62,000 bases of DNA, from the NCBI GenBank assembly GCA_009746045.1, contig RPFO01000059.1:2588068-2650067 (forward strand). The letters are read 5' to 3'. The translations under genes were made by a program, and so were the position numbers. Of the stretch, positions 32,271 to 41,854 are shown in pieces. Source of the DNA: Mesostigma viride (lineage: Eukaryota > Streptophyta > Mesostigmatophyceae > Mesostigmatales > Mesostigmataceae). The number at the start of each line of letters is the position of its first letter. The stretch's first letter is position 1. The notes under the pieces were generated by a model that worked only from the letters and a program-made list of their open reading frames with translations, was not told where the DNA came from and did no database searches.

Positions 32271-35200
32271 ATGGCAGACCAAGATGGTCAACATCAAGGG
32301 GGCGCCAACCCCAACCAAGGCACGGTGGTGGATGGCGCACCGCGGCAGGGTGATGCTGCAGGCACGCAGGCATCCTTGCCAACTGGCGACAACGGCAATG
32401 GGCCACTCGTCCCACCAGCAGCCTCGGGTTCCGGGATGGGCAATGGGGGGGGGTCGCCGATCGGAGTGGTGGCGTTGGTGGTGGTGGTGGTGACACATCG
32501 GTCGTCAACGGAGGGCTGGGTGGCAGCGCGGCAGGTCCTCAAGATGGAACAGTACTTCCCATCACACCATCATCGCAGATACGGCTCAGCGGGTTGGCAG
32601 GCACCGGGCTAGCGCCGGGGCCAAGTGCCAGCCAGGGGGTGGGTGCGGATGTGTTGCAGCAGATTTTGCAACATGTAGCACAATCCCAACAACAGATGCA
32701 GCAGCAACAGCTGGCTATGCAGTTGCAGCAGCAGCAGACGGCGCAGTTGGCGGCGCAGATTGCAAGTCTGCACGCGACGTGGACCGCGCAAGCAACGCTG
32801 ACACCAGCGCCGCACCTACCACAGCCGCAAGTGTTGCAGCCGCAGGCGCAAGTTTGGCAGCCCCAAGCGCAGGTGTTGCAGTCGCAGGTGCCTTTAATGT
32901 CGCAGGCACCATCCGTGCAGCCACAGGCGCAAGCGCCACAGATGCAGGCGTCGCGGCAGCATGTGCCTGGGATGCCTAGTGCACAAACTGGGTTTTCTTT
33001 TGGCGTGCCGCATGCGCCGGCACCAACAAACCCAGCGACGCCACGGCTACAAACACCGTGGGTGCGGCCAGGCATCATTCCGGGATTGCAGCGAGGCAGT
33101 CCATACACGGTGGAACGAGGCTATGGGCTGGAGCCGAGGTTTGTGGCTACTCTACCAAGGACGCCAAGCATGCCGGTGGGCTACAATGGGTCGCCGATTG
33201 AGGGATCCAAGGTGGGAATGCCGGTGCAAGCGCAGGTGGAGCTCAAGGACAGGTATACTGCTGACGGTGGGCTTGTTGACATCAACCAAGCCTATTGGAA
33301 ATATAAGACTTGGCTGCACCAGCAGTATATCGTCACGCATAACCAGCTGCCGAAGTCCTTTGAGATGGACAACATCCCAATGTTTTTCTCGGGCAACACG
33401 CAAAAGCTGGTGCAGCGGTGGGTCACAGGCTACCATGAGGTGGCGCTGAAGACGGGAAGATCCGATGTGTGGTACAGGCGCGACCAACAAGGCTTGCCGG
33501 ACTACCAACACGTGGTATTTGACGTCGACCCTGCCGAGGAGCTGTGGGAACTTCTGCGCGCCAAGTACGCCCACTCCTCCACCAAGGCGGAGGCGGAGTG
33601 GCATGATTTCAAGGTGGGGGACAAGGAGTCGCCTGACGCCACGATGGACCGCCTGGAGGTCTTGCGGGATGAGGTCCCGGCATGGACGGAGGCGGAGGCG
33701 TGTGAGAAGTGGCTCAAGGCGTTGGGTCCAAAAGCTGCCATGATCCCACAACCTAGATTTGGTTGTCACTGGGACCTGGCCCAGCTGTGCACGGAAGTGC
33801 ATGCATTCAACCGGCGACAGGCACGGGGTCTCCCGGACCTAGTGGAGCTGGTACGCCAAGAAGTCGCCCAAGCGCACAAGGGTAACAGGGTGGGTGGCGC
33901 GCAATCAGGCGGTGGAGGGTCCAGCGGTGGAAGGGGTGGACCAAGCAGCCGGCAGTTTGGGTCGCAGGCGGACAAGCCAGCCAGCGCGGGGGGCGACAAC
34001 ACGGCCTCCAGCAGCACCGGCCAGGCGACGGCTGACCCGCACAAGGCATGTTGGATCTGCGGGAAGCCAGATCACGTGAAGCGGGCCTGCCCAGCCCAGT
34101 GCAAGAAGGAGCACGCGGCTGGAACGCCCGCCCATGCTCCGGCAGGGTGCAAGTACCCAGTGGTCACCAAGACCGTGCAAGCACATGCAGCGGCCATGGT
34201 GGCGGCCGACAGCACGCCAACAGAGCAGGCAGCTGAGGTATCGGCAGCGCCGGCGTCACCCAGCCAACCGAGTGGGCAGGCGGCGGGGATGGAAGCGTAT
34301 GACGCGTATACGCTGGTGGAGCAACCCGACTTGTTCTGGGCTCCTATCCATGCCGTCGAGGTCCAGGCAGCTACCCGAGGCAAGCAGGCACGGGCATTGC
34401 CGTCGTTCCTACCAACCACGGGAAATGGTGAGGGGGGGCCACCCCAGCTTCCTGCATCGTTCCCGGCAGGTTCAACCGGCGGTGAGTCATCGCTGCTGGA
34501 GCACCCGAACCCCGCCGACGCCGAGCAGCGGCGCAAGCTGCCACCATTCTTGCCAGTGGATGGAGTGATTGATGCTCCCTTGTTTTCTGCCAGGCAAGTG
34601 ATTGATGGCTGCGGGCAGCGGGGCATCACGTTGGTGCACCAAGCAGCTGCGGCACTGCAGCGGTGCGCCGACAGCCTAGACGCACGCACATTGCCGGTGG
34701 CGGAAACTGCGCGGCGGGTCACCATGCCAGTTATGCCGGCAACCCCGGCAGACGTCCCAGCACCAACCATGCCCCGGGAAGCAACCCGCGAGGAGCGGAT
34801 GTCACGGGTGCCGAGGACAGTCACGGTGGCAAAGCACCCTGATGGGTCCCCGGCTATCGCTTTCCAGGCAATCAGCGAGGACGGCACTTGTTGGGGCCCT
34901 ATGGTGTGCCCCAGCGCAAAGTCCGTCACCAAGCTGGATGGCGGAGCCGGGCCGCTCGTGATCACCATGGAGCTGGCCAAGATGTGTGGTGCGACCCGTG
35001 AGAACGGCGGGCTCATAGACAGCACCGTTCTCGTGGAGGGATGGAAAGGGCCAGCGGCGCGACCCGATGCAATGACTTCCATGCTGATCAACGTCATCCT
35101 CAACCCCACGGACCCAAAGCGGATGGCCTGCGTGGCTGTGCCGGCCTTGGTGGTCGACAGGTGTGGGTATGCAGCCCTTATCGGGATGGACGTCATGTAT

Positions 35201-35599
35201 CGCCTCGGGCTCATAATTGACCCTTGGCTGGAGGTTGCGACCTACCGCCGTGATTGGCAGGGGGAGGGGAAGCAAAAGGCGCTTCTTCCCATTCAGTGCA
35301 GCAGCGACCCGGAGCCTAACCCGCAGGGGGTGGTGTCGCTAGACGCGTGTGTGGCTGCAGTGGTGTCGCCCGCCAGCATAGAGGTGGAGCCAGGGCCGGA
35401 TGCGGCTGAGAACTGGGGGGGGGCGTGTGGCCGGACGCGCAAGCGGTGCACATGGCGCAAGCGGCTAGCGACAAGCGCGCGCGCGATAGGCACCGGTGTG
35501 TGCTGCCTGCGGCGTTGCCAGCGCGGGATGCGCAGAGGCAAAGTTGGCTTGCCCAGGTTGCGCCCCTGCCACGCCTGCGCGATGTGCGCGCACGGGTGA
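32271..35599 (+). CDS. Gag: capsid/nucleocapsid with protease-like C terminus
   Basis: Probable start is the ATG at 32271 (MADQDGQHQ). That frame must shift -1 in a run of nine G (32445-32453) to enter the long frame that ends at 35599. Regions: Gly/Pro-rich and Gln-rich N terminus (QQMQQQQLAMQLQQQQ); a capsid-like helical region (33240-33880, with a retrotransposon-gag look: WVTGYHEVALKTG, LWELLRAKY, EAEWHDFKVGD); a CCHC knuckle CWICGKPDHVKRAC (34049-34090); a disordered stretch; then an aspartic-protease-like region LDGGAGPLV (34934) and ALIGMDVMYRLGL (35175). The catalytic triad reads D-G-G rather than D-S/T-G. Packages element RNA and, if active, matures the polyprotein. Confidence 0.75.
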
Positions 35600-38500
35600 T
35601 GGCGGCATGTCAGGCACTGCCCAAGGGTGCTGGGGGGAAGCGGCGCCAGCCGGGTGCCATCACGCAGTACCCCGGCTTTAGCGCAGAGGTGCTGGAACGC
35701 ATCCCGGACTTCGGGCGTGCCACCGTCGTGCTGGAGCTGTTCGCAGGTATGGGTGGCGGCATAGCCGGTTTCCTGAGCAGCGGGGGGGTATGCAGCAAGC
35801 TCATTGCGGTGGAGGCATCGCTCACAGCCAGGGCGGCATATTTGCACCACTGCGCTATCTTGTCGCAAGCATACCCAGCACAATTTCCTCCATCCGCCTG
35901 GGCTGATGTCTTCGGCGAGGGCACTCATGACGTGCGCTTCCTTGGGCAGCAGCAGCTGCGCCGCCTCATCTCACAACATGGCGAGGTAGGGTTGGTCATT
36001 GCTGGCTGGGAGTGCCAAGGCATGAGCCAGGCTGGGCATGGCCGGGGCCTTGCCGACAGCAGGAGCGGCCTATTTTGGGACATGCTGCGCATTGTGGGCG
36101 AGCTCCAGCAGCTGCAGCAGGTGCCACCCGCCTACTTATTTGAAAACGTAGTGGCGGTGGACAGTCCCAGCCCCACTGTTCGGGAGGATTGGGGCACCAT
36201 TGTGGGTATTTTGGGGGAACCCGTGGTGTCGGACAATGCCGGGCTGGGAGGGAATACCCATCGGCTGCGCGCGTTCTGGACCAACATCGCTGGCCAAGGT
36301 TCTACGCAGGCGGTGATGCAGCATGTCGCTAGCCACATTGAGCTGCCACCGGTCGATGTCGTGTTGCCCAGTCAACTCACGGCGCAGTATGTGGAGCACG
36401 ATGATCAGGCACCCTACGCGCCCGTCAACAAGGCAGGCGCCCCCATGCGAGCACTGCCCACCCTTGTCAGTTACCAAGGGTCCCAGGCTTATCGTGACCG
36501 GGGCAAGGGGCTTGTGTGGGAGCGTGCCACAGGTCTCTTGGTTCAGCCACCCGCGGGGTTTCGTGAACTAAGCATGGGCTTTGCCGAAGGTGCATCCGCC
36601 GCCCCAGGGCTCCTGGAGGTGGAGCGATGGTCGCTCATTGGCCAGGCCATGTCAGCCTGGCAGGTGGGGTACACCTTGCTAGCAGCGCAAGGTGTGCGGA
36701 GGGTGCAGCGGGTTGCACTTCCCGTCCATGCTGCGACTGCACAGGCGCAGAGTGAAACTTCTCCACCCACCGGTGCTGCGCCGGCTGGTGTGCCTAAGGC
36801 GGAGCGTGCAGGCGGCAGGGGCCAAGGGTGGTCCTACACCTGGCGCCAGGTATGGTCAGTCATCCTCATGACTGCGCTCCTCACCAGCTGTGTGTTCTCG
36901 GCGGCTCCGGCCTTTCAGTTCCTCGTGGCGAAGGCACAACGGCAGGTGGGAGAGCGAGGCATTACGCCGGGAGCGGCGGCATACATGCTGTTTCAGTCGG
37001 CGGCCGTGCGCGGTCCCACGGTGGCTGTGCACAATGTCTCGAGCGCAAGCGACCCGGCAGCAAACCATCAATGGAGCGTCTGTGAGCACCTCACAGCTGA
37101 GCAACGTGCGAGGCTGCTCAAGTGGCTGGAAGGTGCGCGCAACGCGTTTGCATTCAGCAGTCAAGAGCTGGGATGCTACAATGGTGGGCAGATGCGGGTC
37201 CCGCTGGACACCGATCAGCCACTGTTTCGCCGACAACACCGGCTGAGTCAAGCTGAGCTGGAGTTTGTGCAGCAACAATGCGAGGAGCTGGAGGCTGCTG
37301 GCATCATTCGGTCATCCACATCCAACTATGCGGCCGCGACCGTCGTGGCGCCCAAGAAGGATGCGGTGACAGGTGAATGGACTGGGATGCGCATGGCGAC
37401 GGACCTGCGGCAACTCAACGCACACACCCCGATGGACAGGTACCCCATGCCGCGAGTGGACGATGTGCTTGACCGGATATCGCCACGCGTGCAGTTCATC
37501 TCATCCCTAGACCTCCGCAGTGGGTTTCACCAAATCCAAGTGGCGGAGGGTGACCAACGCAAGCTCGCGTTCTGGGGGGGCCACCGACTCTATGAGTGGG
37601 TCAGGATGCCTTTCGGGCATAGGAATGCGAGTGCCATCTTTCAGCGTGCCATGGATCAAGTGTTGAATGGCATGCCATTCGCTGCGTGTTACATTGATGA
37701 TGTGATCATCTTCAGTGAGACATTTGAGCAACACCTCCAGCACCTTGAGCAGGTGCGCATGGCACTGGCGCGAGCCAACCTAAAGCTGCATCCCGAGAAG
37801 TGTCGGTTTGCGCAGCGGAGCCTCGACTTCCTCGGACACCAGATCATTCCTGGCGGCAGAACTCCACAAGCGGCCAAGGTGGAAGCGATCGTCAACGCGG
37901 CAACGCCCACGGATGTGGCGGGTGTGCGGGCTTACCTGGGGCTGGCGGGGTATTACCGAGGTTATATCCCCAACTTCAGCACCAAGGTTAAGCCACTGAC
38001 GGAGCTGTTGAAGAAAGGTGCAGTCTGGGCATGGGGTCCGGCGCAGCAACGCGCCATTGAGACCATCAAGGCAGAGCTCACCTCAGCGCCGATACTCCGT
38101 CAGCCCGACTATGCCCAGCCATTTGTGCTATACACGGATTGGTCCAGGGTTGGACTTGGTGCTGTGTTGGCACAGAAGGACGTGCATGGCAAGGAACATG
38201 TGGTGGCGTATGCCAGCAGGAGCAACAACACGGCTGAGGCCAAGTACTCATCGTATGAGGGCGAGGCTCTGGCCGTGGTGTGGGCCATCAAACATTTTCG
38301 GCCATACTTGTTCGGGCGTCAGTTCACGCTGGTCACCGACCATCAGCCACTGCAGTGGTTGATGACAAGTGCCAATCTGACTGGCAAGCTGGCGCGCTGG
38401 GCCATGATTATTCAAGAATATAACATGACCATTGTACACCGCGCTGGGGTGGACCATTCCAATGCCGATGTCTTATCACGCTATGCTTTGGCAACGTCAG

Positions 38501-40338
38501 AGGACCGGACGGGGGCGCGAGCGCAGGGCGCGGAGGGACCACAGGGCTCAGTCGTCTTTGTCAACGCAGCCGGGCCATGCGATTCCGAGTCGCGATGGCT
38601 TTCCTGCAGTGATGCCGTGGCGGAGTTTGCGTGCTACGCCAATCCCGTACGGCCAGCGGCTTTCACGCCATCCCAGGGCGTGATATTTCTTCCTTTGGCT
38701 GAAGACACGCTTGCGCAGCCGGTGGATCCGGCGAGCATGGGCTGTGTGGTGCTGCATGCTGCCGCCAGTCACGCCATTGCGGTGGAGTGCTGCGCTGGGG
38801 ACGTGTGGCTGGATGGGAGGGTTCTCGAGCGGGTGCAGGGTTTGCCTGCCTCTCCAGCCCCTGCTGACTGGACACCGACGCAGAGGCAAGCCGAGCAAGA
38901 GCGCGTGGAGCGCCGGGCTGTGAATTATACCTGGGAGGGCAACCAGGTCTACAAGCTTGTGGGGCGCCGCAAGCTGGTCGTGCCGCCCCCTGACAAGCGT
39001 GCTGCCCTCGTTGCACATTACCATGAGCGGTTCGGGCACATGGGTGCAAACCGCACAGGTGCCATGGTGCGTGGGGTCTATTGGTGGGCGGGCATGAAGC
39101 ATGCCATCGCACGGCAGGTAGCCAGTTGTGCTGAGTGTGCTCGCGCGAAAGCGCGTTTCAACCTGGACCATCATGACAAGGAGCTCATGAGCTTGCCCAT
39201 CCGGGGCTTGTTCTACCGGTGGCACGTCGACTTGTGTGGGCCCTTTGAGCTCAGCACTTCCGGCAACCGTTACGTCATGGTGTGTGTGGAATCGTTCAGC
39301 AAGTGGCTGGAACTGATTCCCCTACCCGACAAGCACGCCGCCACCACAGCCACCTACTTCCTGGATGTTATTGCTCGGTATGGGGCACCGGCGGAGGTGG
39401 TTTCAGACCAAGGCGGGGAATTTCGTGGGGAATTCCAAGAGCTATTGGATTCCTGCTCCATCGATCATCGGCACACGTCGCGGGAGCACCCTCAGGCCAA
39501 TGGACTGGCTGAGCGTTTGGTTCAGACAGTCAAACAGGCGCTGCGCAAATGGGCGTTGCAAGCAGCACGTGTGGCCACCTGGGATAGGGAACTACCCTGG
39601 ATCGCCATGGGCTACCGGATGAGCCCACAAGAATCCCTCGCCCAGTTCTCCCCCTATTTTCTGCTCTTTGGTCGGGCACCATTGTTGCCCTCTGAGGTGC
39701 AGGAAGCTCACCCCCAGCCGATTCAATGGGATGACGCCAATGAGTGGCTGCGGGAGGTTGTGGCGCGCGCCGCCACATTTAAGAAGGTGATGCCCATCGC
39801 GATGAACAATCTGTTGATCGCGCAGCACCGCGACACACTGCGGTACGCCCAGCGACGGGGTGGCAAGTATATGGCCAGGCGGCTGCAGTTCCACCCCGGC
39901 CAGTATGTGTTTCTGCGGACTCAACCCCAACACACGCTGGACGTCACGGCCGGGCCCACCATCCTTCGCATTGTGGAGATTAAGCCTTCGGGGGTGGCCA
40001 TCCTCGAAGGTGCGGATGGTAGTAAGACCACTGACAATGTGTCGAACCTGTCTCCTTGCTCCATGCCCCACCTGGCACGGAGCATCCAGCCGCACACCGC
40101 TAGGCGCATCCGCGATGCGCAGTGTCAAATTTGTCACCGGGTCGACCAGCCTGAGGTCATGTTGCTGTGTGATCACTGCAACTGCGGCTGGCATCTTCAC
40201 TGCCTTCAACCCCCTCTGTCTCAGGTACCTGAGGGTTCCTGGTTTTGCCCTGTGTGCATTGCTGCGGGGTTCACCAACCATGCGATTCAAGCAGCTACTG
40301 CCACTTTGTTGCTCGCTACCCAGCAAAGGACTTGGTAG
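35410..40338 (+). CDS. Pol: DNMT3-like methyltransferase, RT, RNase H, integrase, PHD finger
   Basis: No ATG at the start; translation is expected by frameshift from gag. Numbering from codon 35425: cytosine-C5 methyltransferase ~100-430, with SAM loop LELFAGMGGG (103), IAVE, catalytic loop GWECQGMSQAG (Cys 197), R-S-G-L-F, LFENVVAV (~238) and HRLRAFWTN (~279); hydrophobic linker ~470-500; RT ~600-810 with YIDD (~756); RNase H ~900-1015 (YTDWS, E, TDHQPL); integrase zinc finger HYHERFGHMG...CAEC (~1197-1235) and core D-D-E in WHVDLCGPF, VVSDQGGEF and NGLAERLVQ; C4HC3 PHD finger 1568-1612 (CQIC, CDHC, H, C, WFCPVC). Every catalytic residue I looked for is present except Pro of the usual P-C motif, here Glu. 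Confidence 0.9.
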   Translation, partial: ELGGGVWPDAQAVHMAQAASDKRARDRHRCVLPAALPARDAQRQSWLAQVAPLPRLRDVRARVMAACQALPKGAGGKRRQPGAITQYPGFSAEVLERIPDFGRATVVLELFAGMGGGIAGFLSSGGVCSKLIAVEASLTARAAYLHHCAILSQAYPAQFPPSAWADVFGEGTHDVRFLGQQQLRRLISQHGEVGLVIAGWECQGMSQAGHGRGLADSRSGLFWDMLRIVGELQQLQQVPPAYLFENVVAVDSPSPTVREDWGTIVGILGEPVVSDNAGLGGNTHRLRAFWTNIAGQGSTQAVMQHVASHIELPPVDVVLPSQLTAQYVEHDDQAPYAPVNKAGAPMRALPTLVSYQGSQAYRDRGKGLVWERATGLLVQPPAGFRELSMGFAEGASAAPGLLEVERWSLIGQAMSAWQVGYTLLAAQGVRRVQRVALPVHAATAQAQSETSPPTGAAPAGVPKAERAGGRGQGWSYTWRQVWSVILMTALLTSCVFSAAPAFQFLVAKAQRQVGERGITPGAAAYMLFQSAAVRGPTVAVHNVSSASDPAANHQWSVCEHLTAEQRARLLKWLEGARNAFAFSSQELGCYNGGQMRVPLDTDQPLFRRQHRLSQAELEFVQQQCEELEAAGIIRSSTSNYAAATVVAPKKDAVTGEWTGMRMATDLRQLNAHTPMDRYPMPRVDDVLDRISPRVQFISSLDLRSGFHQIQVAEGDQRKLAFWGGHRLYEWVRMPFGHRNASAIFQRAMDQVLNGMPFAACYIDDVIIFSETFEQHLQHLEQVRMALARANLKLHPEKCRFAQRSLDFLGHQIIPGGRTPQAAKVEAIVNAATPTDVAGVRAYLGLAGYYRGYIPNFSTKVKPLTELLKKGAVWAWGPAQQRAIETIKAELTSAPILRQPDYAQPFVLYTDWSRVGLGAVLAQKDVHGKEHVVAYASRSNNTAEAKYSSYEGEALAVVWAIKHFRPYLFGRQFTLVTDHQPLQWLMTSANLTGKLARWAMIIQEYNMTIVHRAGVDHSNADVLSRYALATSEDRTGARAQGAEGPQGSVVFVNAAGPCDSESRWLSCSDAVAEFACYANPVRPAAFTPSQGVIFLPLAEDTLAQPVDPASMGCVVLHAAASHAIAVECCAGDVWLDGRVLERVQGLPASPAPADWTPTQRQAEQERVERRAVNYTWEGNQVYKLVGRRKLVVPPPDKRAALVAHYHERFGHMGANRTGAMVRGVYWWAGMKHAIARQVASCAECARAKARFNLDHHDKELMSLPIRGLFYRWHVDLCGPFELSTSGNRYVMVCVESFSKWLELIPLPDKHAATTATYFLDVIARYGAPAEVVSDQGGEFRGEFQELLDSCSIDHRHTSREHPQANGLAERLVQTVKQALRKWALQAARVATWDRELPWIAMGYRMSPQESLAQFSPYFLLFGRAPLLPSEVQEAHPQPIQWDDANEWLREVVARAATFKKVMPIAMNNLLIAQHRDTLRYAQRRGGKYMARRLQFHPGQYVFLRTQPQHTLDVTAGPTILRIVEIKPSGVAILEGADGSKTTDNVSNLSPCSMPHLARSIQPHTARRIRDAQCQICHRVDQPEVMLLCDHCNCGWHLHCLQPPLSQVPEGSWFCPVCIAAGFTNHAIQAATATLLLATQQRTW
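35415..35423 (+). promoter_or_regulatory. Candidate -1 frameshift site (G9) between gag and pol
   Basis: The gag frame reads TGG GGG GGG GCG here. A -1 slip on the G run enters the pol frame, which opens just after a stop at 35407-35409. The overlap extends to the gag stop at 35599. GC-rich sequence follows immediately and could fold (GCGTG / CGCGC). A one-base deletion error in the homopolymer would give the same picture. Confidence 0.45.
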
Positions 40339-40340
40339 CG

Positions 40341-40360
40341 AGGGGGGGGAGAAAAGTGGG
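40341..40360 (+). other. Polypurine tract
   Basis: An almost pure purine run (AGGGGGGGGAGAAAAGTGGG) starts three bases after the pol stop codon and runs into the first ten bases of B1. In LTR retrotransposons this primes plus-strand DNA synthesis just upstream of the 3' LTR. Its position places the plus-strand start at or inside B1, not at A2. Confidence 0.6.
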
Positions 40361-40485
40361 CAGCACTAGTGGGGTAAGGCTAGCATGTGGCCCATCGATC
40401 ACCGGCCCATGCAGCCATACCTCATGAGGGCCAACGAGGTCGTGGGCTACTGTCAGTGCAGGGAGTTTGGCACGAGTACGCGACA
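40351..40485 (+). repeat. Terminal repeat B1 (135 bp)
   Basis: Begins GAAAAGTGGGCAGC and ends GAGTACGCGACA. It matches 41615-41749 with one noticed difference (A/C at 40423 / 41687). It is joined through GC to the start of A2, making the palindrome CGCGACAGCTGTCGCG (40479-40494). Confidence 0.92.
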
Positions 40486-40487
40486 GC

Positions 40488-41614
40488 TGTCGCGCGCCGT
40501 TCCGATTCGCACGAGTATCGGCTTTACGCGGGGCCGCCACGCGGCCGGCCCGGGGGACGAGGCGAGGCAGCTATAGGCATTGCGCGTGTGCGAGTTGTTA
40601 CGCCTTTGGCATTTGGGCCTTACGGGAGCAACGCATGCGCCGTAGTGCGACGCGCAGCACTGGGAGTTGACAGCGGTACTGACATGCGTCACCAGGAGGT
40701 CAGTGCCAACGCTGGCAAGCAGCACGCACTGGCTGCTGGACTACAACACGGACCAAGCTAGGCTGCCAGCCTGGCAATTATGCTTTATCGTGCAGGCTGA
40801 ACATGCACGTGCACGCAAGCTGGCGCGTTATTGATCTCGAGAACTGTCCGCTGCAGGTAGATAATGTCGTGCAATATTGGCATTGATATTCGGCAGGCTG
40901 GCAAGCCGCTTTTGTGAATGCGACGAGGCAGCTTTTCTCGTCAGGGCCAGCTAGTTGTCGTACATGCTTGGTTGGTGATATAGTTGTTTGGCAAGCTCAG
41001 GGGTCGGCAAGTCGACACTGGAGTGATCTGCGACAAGGACATTTTGTCGTCTGGGATTTCTGGCCTACCCAGGTTGTCTAGTTGATTTTGTCGTCTAAAG
41101 AGAAAGTGCTAGATGATATGTTTCATATGCGGAACAGGGAGTCGTTGCAGACAACGACTTAGGATTTTGTGTACTTTTAGGTCTTGGTGCTGACCAAAGC
41201 CGAGTGCCACGGAGTAGCTTTGGTGTAATTGAAGCAGTATGGACGACAAAGCGGTTGTCGTCAGGATCAGATACTGAGCGTGGCTACGTGGTAAGGCTGA
41301 CGCAAGATATTGCGTAAGTGTGAGGCATTCATTGGGATAAGTGTGTGTTTCCACCAGGGCGTTGGATGTAGCTCTGTGTGGATCCTTGAACTCTGTCTTG
41401 GTCATGGTGGTGCGTGGCAAGTGTGGCCAGCCCTCCTTTCTTTCATCGAGCCCAGCCATTGCTGAAACAGAGCTGCCAAGTTAGGTAGAGTATTGGTAAT
41501 AAAAACGTTATTTCATTTGCAACAAAGAACACAGTGTGAAGCCTAACCTAGTCATACCTCACTCTCAGGTCTCACCTTTTTGAGAAGTGCAGTTGGCACT
41601 GGCTTCTCGTCTTA
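40488..41614 (+). repeat. Terminal repeat A2 (1,127 bp)
   Basis: Same length as A1 and no difference found by reading the two side by side at many points. Unlike A1 it continues directly into B2, so A2+B2 has the TG...CA ends of a 1,262-bp LTR. Confidence 0.93.
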
Positions 41615-41749
41615 GAAAAGTGGGCAGCACTAGTGGGGTAAGGCTAGCATGTGGCCCATCGATCACCGGCCCATGCAGCCATCCCTCATGAGGGCCAACG
41701 AGGTCGTGGGCTACTGTCAGTGCAGGGAGTTTGGCACGAGTACGCGACA
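41615..41749 (+). repeat. Terminal repeat B2 (135 bp), right end of the element
   Basis: Ends CGCGACA, the inverted complement of the left terminus TGTCGCG, followed by GGCC that also precedes the left terminus. This fixes the right boundary of the insertion. Confidence 0.9.
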
Positions 41750-41753
41750 GGCC
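41750..41753. other. Target-site duplication GGCC (right copy)
   Basis: The left copy is 30813-30816. If the terminal A is assigned to the target, the duplication is AGGCC (5 bp), the usual length for Ty3/gypsy integrases. Confidence 0.6.
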
Positions 41754-41854
41754 TCTTTTCAGCTCCCACCCACCCACCCACGCTGCTATAAGAGGGGCAA
41801 CACCTTGTGTTCGAGTATGCTGGGCCCCCAGCATGGTGCTGCAATAACCAACTT

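Larger units (their letters stand above)
30817..41749 (+). mobile_element. Ty3/gypsy-type retrotransposon with DNMT and PHD domains and split repeats
   Basis: 10.9 kb element flanked by GGCC (30813-30816 and 41750-41753; AGGCC if the last A is counted outside). Termini are TGTCGCG and CGCGACA. Order: A1 (30817-31943), leader, gag, pol, purine tract, B1 (40351-40485), A2 (40488-41614), B2 (41615-41749). Pol order is methyltransferase, RT, RNase H, integrase, PHD: RT-RH-IN order places it in Ty3/gypsy. A1 and A2 have identical length and no difference I could find; B1 and B2 differ at one noticed base. Insertion must be recent and the copy potentially active. Confidence 0.88.

Noticed and set aside
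30817-41749. Classifying the element as DIRS/PAT because of its split repeats
   Set aside because: Pol has a zinc-finger plus D-D-E integrase after RNase H and I see no tyrosine recombinase; a short target duplication is present, which DIRS elements lack.
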